Shown piece by piece: positions 27,023 through 35,951 of a stretch of DNA of 64,000 bases. The notes beneath the pieces were generated by a model that was not told the DNA's origin, did no database searches, and worked only from the letters and a program-made list of their open reading frames with translations. Made by a program: the position numbers and the translations under genes. The stretch comes from Bacteroidota bacterium (GTDB taxonomy: Bacteria > Bacteroidota > Ignavibacteria > SZUA-365), in NCBI GenBank assembly GCA_003246455.1, contig QKAF01000015.1, positions 127,193-191,192 on the forward strand, given 5' to 3'. Within the stretch, counting starts at the first letter, position 1. Each line of letters opens with the position of its first letter.

Positions 27023-27123
27023 ATAACGTTACTTCCCTGCTGATACTTCTTGCTGCGACGCACATCGCGTCGGGAATGATGATCGTATACGGTTTCCGTG
27101 CCCTGCGCCGCGGCGGCCGCTAG
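27013..27123 (+). CDS. 36-residue single-span membrane peptide
   Basis: The frame ATG 27013 to TAG 27121-27123 encodes MFGDNVTSLL followed by a hydrophobic helix (residues ~7-27, ILLAATHIASGMMIVYGF) and a positively charged tail (RALRRGGR). This is the layout of a small inner-membrane peptide with its C-terminus inside. AAAAAGGAG lies six bases before the ATG, an excellent Shine-Dalgarno sequence. The start codon is buried in a 13-base-pair hairpin. The stop overlaps the stop of the convergent hydrolase gene. Function unknown. Confidence 0.55.
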   Translation: MFGDNVTSLLILLAATHIASGMMIVYGFRALRRGGR

Positions 27124-27956
27124 GCGAAGGCCTTTCTGAACGCGCGGACACTCTGTTTGAGCACGGTCTTGAATGCCGGCGTCGCCCCTTCGAACGGATG
27201 CCGGATACCGAAGGTGTGATCGGTGTTCGGTATGATGAGCATCTCGCTGTTCCGCGGGTTTGCGGAAGACGCGATACGATGCCCTTCCTCCAGCGGAACC
27301 GATACGTCCTGCTCGCCATGAATGATGAGCAGCGGCTGCATGAGACGCGAGGCAGCCGCAGGAATGTCGAAGCGCTCGGGATTCTCCTCCAGGTCTTCGA
27401 GCATGACCACGTCCATCGGCATCATCTGACCGGTACGCGCGTTCTCAATTTCCATTCTCCCCTCCCTCTTCCACATCGCACGGGTCTTCTTCCCCCATCG
27501 AATGAAATCCGCGACCGCGGCCCAGCTCGCAACCGCGCCGATACGATCATCCTCGCCCGCGTGAACGATCGCGACGCCGCCGCCGAGCGAATGCCCCACC
27601 AGCGCGATGCGCGATACGTCGCACGGCTCCGGAAGCAGATCTCCGGCAGTGATCGCATCAACCAGGTCTCCCAGGTCATCGAGTTCCCGGCTGACGGTAT
27701 TCCTGGCGAAGCGATCCAGCGCGGTAAAATCCATGAACGAATCTTCGATCCCGTTGAGCGAGAAATTGAACCTGACAGACACGAAACCCTTGAGAGCGAA
27801 ATGCTCCGCGGCATACGGGAAACTCCCCCAGTCCTTGAAGCCCTTGAACCCATGACAGAGAATGACCACGGGAGCGCCCTCTGTGTCGTTCGGGAGGTGG
27901 ATGTCGCCCCGGATGAGGTCGCGATGACGATTGACGATATGAAAAGGGGTGCTCAT
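27120..27956 (-). CDS. Alpha/beta hydrolase (dienelactone hydrolase / prolyl oligopeptidase-like)
   Basis: A 278-residue cytoplasmic hydrolase without a signal peptide. The oxyanion strand is CHGFKG, the nucleophile is S123 in GHSLGGG, the acid lies in HGEQDVSVP and the histidine in NTDHTFG, so the triad is complete. A helical cap (about residues 150-200) precedes the acid motif. The substrate is unknown; the family includes esterases and acyl-peptide hydrolases. Convergent with the 36-residue membrane peptide, with which it shares four bases, and divergent from the glycosyltransferase. Confidence 0.85.
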   Translation of the reverse strand: MSTPFHIVNRHRDLIRGDIHLPNDTEGAPVVILCHGFKGFKDWGSFPYAAEHFALKGFVSVRFNFSLNGIEDSFMDFTALDRFARNTVSRELDDLGDLVDAITAGDLLPEPCDVSRIALVGHSLGGGVAIVHAGEDDRIGAVASWAAVADFIRWGKKTRAMWKREGRMEIENARTGQMMPMDVVMLEDLEENPERFDIPAAASRLMQPLLIIHGEQDVSVPLEEGHRIASSANPRNSEMLIIPNTDHTFGIRHPFEGATPAFKTVLKQSVRAFRKAFA

Positions 27957-28029
27957 GCTATTACGATTTCTGTGTCTGCTTGTCTATTTTGAAACAACGA
28001 AGTATTGTCAAATCGTCTGAAAGAACAAA

Positions 28030-29157
28030 ATGTCCACCGGAGTCCATCCACGCATCGCCCTCGTCCACGACTGGCTCACCGGCATGCGCGGAGGAGAAAA
28101 ATGCCTCGAGGTTTTCTGCGAACTGTACCCGGATGCACCCGTGCACACGCTGCTGGCCTTCCCCGAGCGCGTGAGCGAGACCATCCGCAGCCACCCACTC
28201 TACAGCAGTTTTCTCCAGAAGATGCCGGCGGTGGAAACGCGCTACCGGCACTATCTCCCGCTGTTTCCCGTTGCAATCGAGCGCCTGAAGCTCGGTGATA
28301 TCGACGTCGTGCTTTCATCGTCCCATGCGGTGGCGAAGGGCGTCCGCGTCCCCCCGGGCGCCCTGCATATTTCCTACGTGCACACCCCCATGCGCTATGT
28401 CTGGGACATGTTCGATCAGTATTTCAGCCCCGCGACCGTCGGAAGCCTGCAGCTGGCAGTGATCCGCCTCGTCGCCGCCCGCATTCGGCGCTGGGACGTC
28501 CGCACCGCCGCGCGCGTCCATCATTTCATTGCGAATTCCCATTACGTAGCGGAGCGCATCCACCGGATTTACGGCCGGGATGCGGCGGTCATCCATCCGC
28601 CGGTCGAAACCGCGCGCTTTCTCCCCTCATTGCGCGACGACGGGAGCTTCCTCGTCGTTTCTGCGCTGGTGCCGTACAAACGCGTGGATCTCGCGGTCGC
28701 CGCGGCCAACCGCGAGGGCTTCCCCCTTCGCGTCATCGGTGACGGCCCCGAACGCGCCCGACTCGAGGCGATAGCCGGACCAACCGTGCGCTTCGAGGGC
28801 TGGCTGCCCGATGCAGGGATAGAAGAGGCGTATGCCACCTGCCACGCCCTGCTCTTTCCGGGGGAAGAAGACTTCGGTATCGTTCCGGTCGAAGCGATGG
28901 CATGCGGGAAACCCGTCATTGCGTTCGGCCGCGGCGGAGCGACGGAAACGGTCATCGAAGGACTGAGCGGCACACTCTTTCCCGAGCAGAGCGCTGAATC
29001 ACTCTCTGAAGCGATAATCCGTTTCGAAACCCTGCATTTTGATGCTGCGGCGATCCGCGCACATGCGGAAACATTCGACCGCGAGGTGTTCCGGAAGCGG
29101 ATTGCTGAATTTGTCAATGAAAAATGGGAAGAGTGGTCCAGCCGGTCCAGGGGATGA
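28030..29157 (+). CDS. Glycosyltransferase family 4
   Basis: A 375-residue GT-B fold transferase. The N-terminal acceptor domain begins IALVHDWLTGMRGGEKCLE with the glycine-rich loop of GT4 enzymes. The C-terminal domain holds the nucleotide-sugar site EEDFGIVPVEAMACGKPVIA (E-x7-E pattern). Such enzymes add a sugar from a nucleotide donor during polysaccharide or glycolipid synthesis. No other polysaccharide gene is adjacent, so the pathway is unknown. The upstream Shine-Dalgarno sequence is weak (GAAAGAA). Confidence 0.9.
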   Translation: MSTGVHPRIALVHDWLTGMRGGEKCLEVFCELYPDAPVHTLLAFPERVSETIRSHPLYSSFLQKMPAVETRYRHYLPLFPVAIERLKLGDIDVVLSSSHAVAKGVRVPPGALHISYVHTPMRYVWDMFDQYFSPATVGSLQLAVIRLVAARIRRWDVRTAARVHHFIANSHYVAERIHRIYGRDAAVIHPPVETARFLPSLRDDGSFLVVSALVPYKRVDLAVAAANREGFPLRVIGDGPERARLEAIAGPTVRFEGWLPDAGIEEAYATCHALLFPGEEDFGIVPVEAMACGKPVIAFGRGGATETVIEGLSGTLFPEQSAESLSEAIIRFETLHFDAAAIRAHAETFDREVFRKRIAEFVNEKWEEWSSRSRG

Positions 29158-29202
29158 CAGGCCGCAGATGACATGCCTCGCCGCTTACATGGCGATGCCT
29201 GC

Positions 29203-30012
29203 CTACAGTCCGAGCTGCTCCAGCGTGTACGTCCAGAGATCCCTTCTCAGACGAACGTCGTAACTCATTGTGGATGATGTGGTTGGTAGTTCCTTCACAA
29301 AGTACTTTCCCGATACTCCTTCCAGGTCCTCACTGAGCGCCAGCCGTATGCTCGTCCTTGCACCCTCATCGAGCGACGCGCCCTCGATCCCGAATCCGTC
29401 CATCAGCAGCTTCGTACTGATGACTCCCGGATGGAGACAGTTTACCGCCACGCCCTTTCCCTCGAGCCGTTCCGCCAGTTCGTAGGTGAAGAGCACGTTC
29501 GCAAGTTTTGACTGCGCGTAGGCGGCATACGCGTCGAAGCCGTGTTCCCCCCCGATGTCATGCAGATTGATCGAACCGCGGGTGTGTGCGACGGAGCTGA
29601 CGTTGATGATCCGCGCCGGAGAATTGCCCTCGAGAAGCGGAAGAAGCTCCATCGTCAGCAGGACGGGCGCGAGGTGGTTCACCTGCCAGGTCGTCTCATT
29701 TCCATCGACCGTCTCGTGCCTCCGCTGCATATAGACGCCGGCGTTGTTGATCAAGACATTCAGGTCAGGGTACTGCCTGCGAACGCCTCGCGCCATGGCG
29801 CGGACGGAATCGAGGTTGCCGAAATCCCCTTCGACCGTACCACTGACCGAAAGCCCGGCGGCGATGAATTCATCACGGGTTATGTCAAGTCGTTCGGGAC
29901 TTCTTCCATGCAGAATGACGCGCGCACCCTGACGCGCGAGTCCGAGGGCTGTTTCCTTTCCAATGCCGTCGGTCGCACCGGTAACAAGGATCGTGGGACG
30001 TGAGCGAGGCAT
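29203..30012 (-). CDS. Short-chain dehydrogenase/reductase (retinol dehydrogenase-like)
   Basis: A 269-residue Rossmann-fold NAD(P)-dependent oxidoreductase. It has the cofactor motif TGATDGIG at 11-18, the NNAG motif, the active-site serine in NVSSVAH and the catalytic Y-x3-K pair (within AYAQSKLAN). The longer C-terminal segment with HPGVISTKL is typical of the retinol dehydrogenase/WWOX branch. The start at 30012 is chosen because GGAG lies four bases before it and the glycine motif then begins at the usual distance. The substrate is unknown. Confidence 0.9.
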   Translation of the reverse strand: MPRSRPTILVTGATDGIGKETALGLARQGARVILHGRSPERLDITRDEFIAAGLSVSGTVEGDFGNLDSVRAMARGVRRQYPDLNVLINNAGVYMQRRHETVDGNETTWQVNHLAPVLLTMELLPLLEGNSPARIINVSSVAHTRGSINLHDIGGEHGFDAYAAYAQSKLANVLFTYELAERLEGKGVAVNCLHPGVISTKLLMDGFGIEGASLDEGARTSIRLALSEDLEGVSGKYFVKELPTTSSTMSYDVRLRRDLWTYTLEQLGL

Positions 30013-30114
30013 AATCTCCAGCCTGAGTGAGTAGGAGGATAAGTTCGGCAATAATCCGGTCTTTACAAACACGGAAATTCGCCCCGCGATGCGCGTGTGC
30101 CCCCAGAAACAGAC

Positions 30115-30140
30115 AGGGCGGATTTTTCAATCCGCCCTGC
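30115..30140 (-). terminator. Hairpin terminator after atpG
   Basis: CAGGGCGGATT and AATCCGCCCTG form an 11-base-pair stem with a four-base loop, followed on the minus strand by TCTGTTTC. It lies 33 bases after the atpG stop and ends the ATP synthase operon. It is nearly identical to the hairpin at 2.2 kb. Confidence 0.65.
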
Positions 30141-30172
30141 GAGCAAAAGTTCAATGGTAACGCTTCTGCGGT

Positions 30173-31066
30173 CTATTCGGCCTTCAGTGCATTCGCGCCG
30201 CTGACGATTTCGAGAATCTCCGTCGTGATACTGGCCTGGCGCGCGCTGTTGTAGGACAGCTGCAGGTCGTGGATCAGCTCTTTGGCGTTTGTCGTCGCCG
30301 CGTCCATTGCAGTCATTCGTGCTCCCTGCTCTGCCGCATTCGATTCCATGAACACACGGTAGAGCTGGAAGTTGAGATGCTTCGGAATCAGGTATTCCAT
30401 CAGTTCGATTTCCGACGGTTCGTAAATGTAGTCCACGAACTGATGGTACTGTCCTTCGGTTTCCTCGACCTTCTCCTCCGGCAGCGGAAGCAGCTGCTCT
30501 TCGCGGATGCGCTGCTGAATGACGGATTTGAACTCGTTGTAGATGACTTCCACGTGATCGAATTCACCGTTGAGGTAGCGTTCGAGAACGTCTCCCATCA
30601 TGACCGAAGCGTCCGCATGCGTGGCGGAATTGATCAGTCCGATGTGATGCCCGAAAATATCGTACCCGCGCTTGCTGAAGTGGCTGTATCCGCGACGTCC
30701 GACGCAGAGCAGGGAAACATTCCCCTTTTCGTGCTGCGCGGCGTAGGTCTCATGGATACGCTGCGTGGCATGGCGGATGATGTTCGTATTGAACGCACCG
30801 CAGAGACCGCGATCGGCCGTGACGACCACGAGAAGCACGCGTTCGACTTCCTCGCGCTTCGTCATTACCGGAAGCGTGTTGCGATCGACGCGCGCCAGAA
30901 GGTGCCGTACCAGCCCGTCGAGGGAGTACGCGTAGGGCCGCGCCGAAACGATGGCATCCTGGGCACGGCGCAGTTTCGCCGCGGCGACCATCTTCATCGC
31001 CTGGGTGATTTTGCTGGTGCTGCGAACGCCGTTGATGCGGCTGCGTATCTCGCGGAGATTGGCCAT
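30173..31066 (-). CDS. atpG: F1F0 ATP synthase gamma subunit
   Basis: Central rotor shaft of F1, linking the catalytic head to the c-ring. The 297-residue protein starts with the long coiled-coil helix (MANLREIRSRINGVRSTSKI) and ends with its C-terminal partner helix (MTAMDAATTNAKELIHDLQL, SITTEILEIVSGANAL), both strongly conserved. The central Rossmann-like domain lies between. Last gene of the atp operon, three bases after atpA; the beta and epsilon genes that often follow are absent here. Confidence 0.97.
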   Translation of the reverse strand: MANLREIRSRINGVRSTSKITQAMKMVAAAKLRRAQDAIVSARPYAYSLDGLVRHLLARVDRNTLPVMTKREEVERVLLVVVTADRGLCGAFNTNIIRHATQRIHETYAAQHEKGNVSLLCVGRRGYSHFSKRGYDIFGHHIGLINSATHADASVMMGDVLERYLNGEFDHVEVIYNEFKSVIQQRIREEQLLPLPEEKVEETEGQYHQFVDYIYEPSEIELMEYLIPKHLNFQLYRVFMESNAAEQGARMTAMDAATTNAKELIHDLQLSYNSARQASITTEILEIVSGANALKAE

Positions 31067-31069
31067 TGA

Positions 31070-32635
31070 TTACGCCTGGTCTTTTTTCAGAGAAAGCGTG
31101 AACGATGCGACGAAATCCTTCAGCAGCGCGTGCATCCTGTCGGAGAGTTCATCGCTGAGTTTCTTCTCGTCGGCGATTTCGCTGAGCACTTCCGGATGCC
31201 GTGTGCGCAGGAAATCCAGATATTCGGCTTCGAAGCGCGATACTTCCTCACCAGGAATCTGATCGAGATATCCTTTCACGCCGGCGAAAATGCTGGCGAC
31301 CTGTTCCTCGACCACCATCGGCATGTACTGCCCCTGCTTGAGCAGTTCGAGCATCCGGGAGCCCCGGCGCAGCTGCTGCTGGGTGCTCTTGTCGAGATCG
31401 GAGCCGAATTTCGCAAAGGCTTCGAGCTCGCGGTACTGTGCGAGATCGAGACGGAGCGGGCCGGCGATCTGTTTCATGGCCTTGATCTGCGCGCTTCCGC
31501 CGACGCGGGACACGGAGATACCGACGTTGACCGCGGGACGCTGTCCGGCGTTGAACAGACTCGATTCGAGATAGATCTGGCCGTCGGTGATGGAAATCAC
31601 GTTGGTCGGGATGTACGCCGACACGTCACCGGCCTGGGTTTCGATGATGGGAAGCGCCGTGAGGCTGCCGCCGCCAAGGTCGTCGTTGAGCTTGGAAGCG
31701 CGCTCGAGCAGCCGCGAATGCAGATAGAACACGTCGCCGGGATACGCTTCGCGACCCGGGGGACGGCGCAGGAGCAGCGAGAGTTCGCGGTACGCGACAG
31801 CCTGCTTGGAGAGATCGTCGTAAACAACGAGCGCATGGCGGCCGCTGTCACGGAAAAACTCGCCGAGCGTCGCACCGGAATACGGCGCGATGTACTGCAT
31901 CGGGGCCGGCGTATTCGCTTCCGCGGTGATGATGGTCGTATACGCCATCGCACCCATCTCCTCGAGTTTCGCATGCACCTGCGCAACGGTGGAGGCCTTC
32001 TGGCCGATCGCCACATAGATACAGTACACGGGCTGGACGCCGCGCTTCTTCGACTCTTCGGTGTGGGTGAATTTCTGATTGATGATGGCGTCGAGCGCGA
32101 TGGCGGTCTTGCCGGTCTGCCGGTCGCCGATGATGAGCTCGCGCTGGCCGCGGCCGATGGGAATCATCGAGTCGATCGATTTGAGGCCTGTCTGCAGCGG
32201 CTCCTTCACCGGCTGACGCTGGAGGACGCCGAGCGCCTTGCGTTCGATCGGCATGAAGGTTTCAGTGTGAATGACACCGCGGCCGTCGAGAGGACGCCCC
32301 AGCGGGTCGATCACGCGACCGAGCATCTCTTCGCCCACCGGCATGGAAGTAACCTTGCCCGTCCGTTTGACGGTGTCGCCTTCCTTGACTCCGGTGGCTT
32401 CGCCGAAAAGTACGCAGCCGACGTTGTCCTCTTCGAGGTTCAGCGCCATGCCGAAGATATCATTGGGGAATTCGATGAGCTCACCGGCGAGGCAATTCTT
32501 CAGGCCGTAGATGCGCGCGACGTTGTCGCCCACCTGCAGCACCGTACCCACCTCGTAGACATCGATGTCGCTGTCGAATCCGCTCAGCTGCTTTCTCAGT
32601 ATCGCCGATACTTCATCGGGTCGAACTTCTGCCAT
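31070..32635 (-). CDS. atpA: F1F0 ATP synthase alpha subunit
   Basis: Non-catalytic nucleotide-binding subunit of F1, forming the hexamer with beta. The 521 residues include the P-loop GDRQTGKT and the alpha signature around [17 protein letters not shown] with the arginine finger region. The N-terminal beta-barrel and C-terminal helical domain are complete. Placed between atpH (63 bases upstream) and atpG (three bases downstream). Confidence 0.98.
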   Translation of the reverse strand: MAEVRPDEVSAILRKQLSGFDSDIDVYEVGTVLQVGDNVARIYGLKNCLAGELIEFPNDIFGMALNLEEDNVGCVLFGEATGVKEGDTVKRTGKVTSMPVGEEMLGRVIDPLGRPLDGRGVIHTETFMPIERKALGVLQRQPVKEPLQTGLKSIDSMIPIGRGQRELIIGDRQTGKTAIALDAIINQKFTHTEESKKRGVQPVYCIYVAIGQKASTVAQVHAKLEEMGAMAYTTIITAEANTPAPMQYIAPYSGATLGEFFRDSGRHALVVYDDLSKQAVAYRELSLLLRRPPGREAYPGDVFYLHSRLLERASKLNDDLGGGSLTALPIIETQAGDVSAYIPTNVISITDGQIYLESSLFNAGQRPAVNVGISVSRVGGSAQIKAMKQIAGPLRLDLAQYRELEAFAKFGSDLDKSTQQQLRRGSRMLELLKQGQYMPMVVEEQVASIFAGVKGYLDQIPGEEVSRFEAEYLDFLRTRHPEVLSEIADEKKLSDELSDRMHALLKDFVASFTLSLKKDQA

Positions 32636-32698
32636 GTCTCTGTCGCCTTATGCTAAACTGTGGTTATTCTGATCTGCTGTACTCTTCGGGGATCGCCG

Positions 32699-33241
32699 CT
32701 ACGCACCGCTGACAAATCTGTCGCGCAGCCGCTTGAGTTGCTGACGGACGCTGCCGTCGTACACGGTATCGCCGAGGCGGACGACGAGTCCGCCCATCAG
32801 TTCGGCGTTCACATCATACCGGGATTCGACGCGCTTGCCCGACATGCGTTCGAGGGCCGCATTGAGCGCTGCCTGCTGACTCGGGTTCATTTCCACCGCG
32901 CTGTGGATCTCGGTCCGGAGTATGCCTTCACGGTCGCGGTATTTCTCGAATACCGCGTCGATGACTTCTAGTACATATTCCTCGCGCTCCTTCTCCGCAA
33001 GAAACAGGAGCACCTGCAGCGTATAGGCGCCGACACGTTCCGCGAACAGCGCGGTGATCGTATCCCGCTTCAGCCTCGGTGAGAGCACGGGCGACTGAAA
33101 GAACAGCAGCAGTTCCCGTGACTGCCGTATCGACGACTGGACGTCGCGCAGATCGTTGAGGAACGACATGCGCTCGCTGCCTTCGGGTACGGCATCAAGA
33201 ATGGCTTCAGCGAAACGGTTTGCGATGCGTGCGATGCTCAT
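32699..33241 (-). CDS. atpH: F1F0 ATP synthase delta subunit
   Basis: Peripheral-stalk subunit that joins the top of F1 to the b subunits. The 180-residue length and organisation fit: an N-terminal helical domain (IANRFAEAILDAV) and the C-terminal signature (DVNAELMGGLVVRLGDTVYDGSV). It lies between atpF (18 bases upstream) and atpA. Confidence 0.95.
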   Translation of the reverse strand: MSIARIANRFAEAILDAVPEGSERMSFLNDLRDVQSSIRQSRELLLFFQSPVLSPRLKRDTITALFAERVGAYTLQVLLFLAEKEREEYVLEVIDAVFEKYRDREGILRTEIHSAVEMNPSQQAALNAALERMSGKRVESRYDVNAELMGGLVVRLGDTVYDGSVRQQLKRLRDRFVSGA

Positions 33242-33259
33242 GGGCGTCGGTCTGCCGGT

Positions 33260-33754
33260 TTAGTTTTTGGGAAGGTTGCCGATGAAGTCGTCGACAAGCC
33301 TGCGATGTTTGTCCGCGTCAAGTTCCTCGCCGAGGACCTTGCCTGCCGCGCGAATCGCGAGATCGGCGACTTCCGTGCGCAGCTGCGACAGCGCCGTGTC
33401 TTTTTCGCGCTGGATTTCCGCTTTCGCCTGGGCGGTCATCTGGCGCGCCTGTTCGTGCGCGCTGTCGACGATACCCTGCTTGATTCCTTCCGCAGTCTGT
33501 TTTGCCTCGTCAAGAATCTTTCGGGCTTCGATTTCGGAGTTCTGCAGAAGCTTGCGGTGTTCTGCGAGAAGCCGCTCCGCATCGGCACGCGCGTCTTCCG
33601 CTTTCTGAATATCCTCTCGGATCTTCGTCTCGCGGCTTTCGAGTGCGCCCAGCAGGGGTTTCCAGGCCAGTTTCTTGAGAATCCACAGGAGCAGGGTGAA
33701 CGTGATGAACGTCCAGATCAGCATCCCGGGTTCAAGAGCAAGTAGATTATCCAT
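33260..33754 (-). CDS. atpF: F1F0 ATP synthase b subunit
   Basis: Peripheral stator stalk. The 164-residue protein has one N-terminal membrane helix (LIWTFITFTLLLWILKKLAW, residues ~12-31) and then a long charged coiled coil to the end, the standard b-subunit plan. A single b gene is present and no b' is seen. It lies between atpE and atpH. Confidence 0.95.
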   Translation of the reverse strand: MDNLLALEPGMLIWTFITFTLLLWILKKLAWKPLLGALESRETKIREDIQKAEDARADAERLLAEHRKLLQNSEIEARKILDEAKQTAEGIKQGIVDSAHEQARQMTAQAKAEIQREKDTALSQLRTEVADLAIRAAGKVLGEELDADKHRRLVDDFIGNLPKN

Positions 33755-33804
33755 ACGCTACCTCAGTGTGTATCCTGCGCGAAATCGTGGTCATTCGTTT
33801 CGAC

Positions 33805-34023
33805 TTATTTCAGGGCCAGAAGCAGACAGACCACAACGGCGAACAGTGCGATACCTTCGATAAGCGCGGCCATGATGATCATCGCACCGCGAAGATCGCC
33901 GGCGGCTTCGGGCTGACGGCCGATAGCTTCGAGAGCGGCGGCGGCAAGTTTACCGATGCCCATACCGGCACCGACGACGACGATAGATGCACCGATACCA
34001 GCTGCTAACCATGCGAGTTCCAT
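33805..34023 (-). CDS. atpE: F1F0 ATP synthase c subunit
   Basis: Proteolipid of the rotor ring. A 72-residue two-helix hairpin with the conserved polar loop RQP at 36-38 and the ion-carrying carboxylate E56. The position that is glutamine in Na+-type c subunits is isoleucine here (GAGMGIG) and E56 is followed by glycine, so proton coupling is likely. The start at 34023 has GGAGG upstream; a longer frame extends further but lacks support. Confidence 0.96.
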   Translation of the reverse strand: MELAWLAAGIGASIVVVGAGMGIGKLAAAALEAIGRQPEAAGDLRGAMIIMAALIEGIALFAVVVCLLLALK

Positions 34024-34097
34024 TGAATGTCCTCCAGTTTGAAAAGTTATGTGAACGTTGTTTGCTGCGTAAACCGAACACGCTCCGCCGTGGCGAA

Positions 34098-35180
34098 TCA
34101 ATGGTCCTGATGGACCGACATGCCGATGAAGAACGACGAGAGCATGGTGAAAATATATGCCTGCAGAAAGCTGATGAAAATCTTCAGCAGGGACATGAAC
34201 AGAAGAAACGCGATCGACATCGGGGCCACGACCAGCGTGTCCATTCCGAAGATCAGCGCGTAAAACGCGCCGATGACCAGCGCGCCCGAAAGCATGTTCG
34301 CAAAGAGACGAATCGCGAGCGCGAAAGGCTTGATCACGAGACCGAGAATCTCGATCACGAACATGAGGATGCCGATGGCGAACGGAATGCCGTGCGGCAC
34401 GAGCCCCTTCCAGAATCCGATGACGCCGTTCGCGCGCATACCGCCGAAAATCATGAATGCGAAGGTGATCAGCGCCAGTCCGGCTGTGATGTTGATATTG
34501 CCCGACGACGCTGCGCCGAAGGGCACCAGTCCGACCAGGTTCATCACTGTGATAAAGAAGAAAAACGAGAGCAGGAGCGACATGTAGCGCTTGGCGTCAT
34601 GTCCGAGGAAGGGTGCGGCGATCTCGTCTCGCACGAAGACGACCACCGACTCGATCATGTTGCCGTACCCGCGCGGTACGATGCCCCGGCGGTTCTGCCG
34701 GGCGGCAAGCCAGGTGAGGACGATGGTGATGAGCATCGACAGCCACATATAAACGATGTGGCGGTTTGGAGACATGTTCAGCGTGAACCCGGCGATGTCG
34801 ATTGTCCAGTCCTGCGGAAGGTTGATCGTCGGGAAGGGATATTCGTGTATGTAGGGGGTGTTCTCGACCTTGTGCTCGAGAATGCGCATCATCTCCTCGG
34901 TGGGAGTCAGGTTGTCGGTGCTGTGCCCTTCCCCGTGGCCGTTCTCGGCGTGCTCGCCCTCGGCGTGCTCGCCCTCGGCGTGCTCGCCCTCGGCGTGCCC
35001 GCCCTCGGCGCTGCCCGGTTCGTGGGATCCGGCAACGCTGCCATGCGGGGCGTTCGCCTCCTGCGTGACCCCGTGCGAGCCCTGATTATCCTGATGCTGC
35101 TGCGCGGGGAGCGAAACGCTGAGTACGATGACTGCGACCGCCGCGAAGAGCATTCCCTGGAGACTGCGAAGTATTGTCAT
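34098..35180 (-). CDS. atpB: F1F0 ATP synthase a subunit with signal peptide and His/Glu-rich repeat
   Basis: Stator subunit forming the proton half-channels; the essential arginine is in ALAIRLFANM. At 360 residues it is far longer than the ~270 of E. coli AtpB. The N-terminal ~120 residues add a cleavable-looking signal peptide (ending LPAQQ) and a periplasmic linker containing four tandem five-residue units (GHAEG, then EHAEG three times) from a 15-base DNA repeat at 34951-35010. N-terminal extensions with a signal sequence are common in Bacteroidota AtpB, but the histidine-rich repeat could bind metal or buffer protons. Confidence 0.95.
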   Translation of the reverse strand: MTILRSLQGMLFAAVAVIVLSVSLPAQQHQDNQGSHGVTQEANAPHGSVAGSHEPGSAEGGHAEGEHAEGEHAEGEHAENGHGEGHSTDNLTPTEEMMRILEHKVENTPYIHEYPFPTINLPQDWTIDIAGFTLNMSPNRHIVYMWLSMLITIVLTWLAARQNRRGIVPRGYGNMIESVVVFVRDEIAAPFLGHDAKRYMSLLLSFFFFITVMNLVGLVPFGAASSGNINITAGLALITFAFMIFGGMRANGVIGFWKGLVPHGIPFAIGILMFVIEILGLVIKPFALAIRLFANMLSGALVIGAFYALIFGMDTLVVAPMSIAFLLFMSLLKIFISFLQAYIFTMLSSFFIGMSVHQDH

Positions 35181-35210
35181 ACTGATGGATATACTGAGAC
35201 GCTGTTGAAT

Positions 35211-35627
35211 TTAGGCCCGCACTCGGCGAGGCTTGAGCATGTCTGTCTTCCTGTTGATGTGGTACACCTCGATGATCAGGAAGATCGTGTACGTGGCCAT
35301 GAAAGACCCCACGAACTCGAGCACGTTGCCGGTAACGGTCAGCAGGAAAATCGCGACCGCGGCGATCATCAGGAAGAAACGAACGGCCATCGCTGCCAGA
35401 GAGAACAGCATGAACAGGTTATTGTTGAGACGAAAGGCTCGCTCGATAAAGACATAGCCTAAAAATGCATTGGTCACACTTAAAATACAACCCGCGACGA
35501 GGTCGGGGCCGAAGCTGAAATCACCGTTGCGTAATAGCGAAAAAACAAAGAAGAGTGTTGAAAGAAGGCCCAAAAGGGCAAATTCGATCTTGATTTTCAG
35601 AATTTGCTTCCGCATGTACGTGATCAT
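35211..35627 (-). CDS. atpI: ATP synthase I-like membrane protein
   Basis: A 138-residue protein with four predicted membrane helices and a basic C-terminus. Its position between atpZ and atpB is that of the AtpI assembly factor, which helps c-ring assembly. Its sequence is only loosely like AtpI, so the name rests on topology and place. Its start overlaps the stop of atpZ as ATGA; a second ATG four codons later is an alternative start. Confidence 0.7.
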   Translation of the reverse strand: MITYMRKQILKIKIEFALLGLLSTLFFVFSLLRNGDFSFGPDLVAGCILSVTNAFLGYVFIERAFRLNNNLFMLFSLAAMAVRFFLMIAAVAIFLLTVTGNVLEFVGSFMATYTIFLIIEVYHINRKTDMLKPRRVRA

Positions 35628-35884
35628 GACTTTTCTTTTGTATTCCTTTTTTGTAACTGGTTTGCCGTTTTTATCACCGCTGTCAGCCCGTAAACGATTC
35701 CGATCACCGAGAGGCTGACCGTGAGCCAGGGACGCGAGTCAAGCAGGTAATCCGCTCCGTATCCGGCTCCGAAGAACAGGAGCATCGTCGAAACCAACTG
35801 CCATCCGAGATTCGTGTAGGGAAGAAGTTCGCGGAGCGTCTCGGAGATGGATTCAGTCGTCGTTTTTTTCGTTTTTTCCGGCAT
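35624..35884 (-). CDS. atpZ: AtpZ/AtpI-family F0F1-ATPase accessory protein
   Basis: An 86-residue protein with two membrane helices (LVSTMLLFFGAGYGADYLLD and a second at about 57-75) separated by a short loop. It matches the short AtpZ (Ca2+/Mg2+-linked, PF09527-type) proteins encoded at the head of bacterial atp operons. The start at 35884 is chosen over an upstream in-frame start because it gives the usual length and lies 30 bases after the predicted transcription start. First gene of the atp operon. Confidence 0.75.
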   Translation of the reverse strand: MPEKTKKTTTESISETLRELLPYTNLGWQLVSTMLLFFGAGYGADYLLDSRPWLTVSLSVIGIVYGLTAVIKTANQLQKRNTKEKS

Positions 35885-35920
35885 CGTCAATGCCTGAAAT
35901 TCCTCAAAATAATACAGCCT

Positions 35921-35951
35921 TAAAGATAAGATTTTTCGGATAAGAATCAAA
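35921..35951 (-). promoter_or_regulatory. Candidate promoter of the atp operon (Bacteroidota type)
   Basis: On the minus strand TTTG (35948-35951) is followed after 19 bases by TATCTTTA (35921-35928), one mismatch from TAnnTTTG. Transcription would start near 35914, about 30 bases upstream of atpZ. The region is AT-rich compared with its surroundings. Confidence 0.45.

Noticed and set aside
34937-35016. Short direct repeats considered as a CRISPR-like or other array
   Set aside because: The units are contiguous 15-mers without spacers and stay in frame within atpB, so they are a coding microsatellite.
33987-35462. 491-codon plus-strand frame rich in His, Glu and Arg across atpE-atpB-atpI
   Set aside because: It is a shadow of three certain ATP synthase genes; its charged composition is a by-product of their hydrophobic codons.
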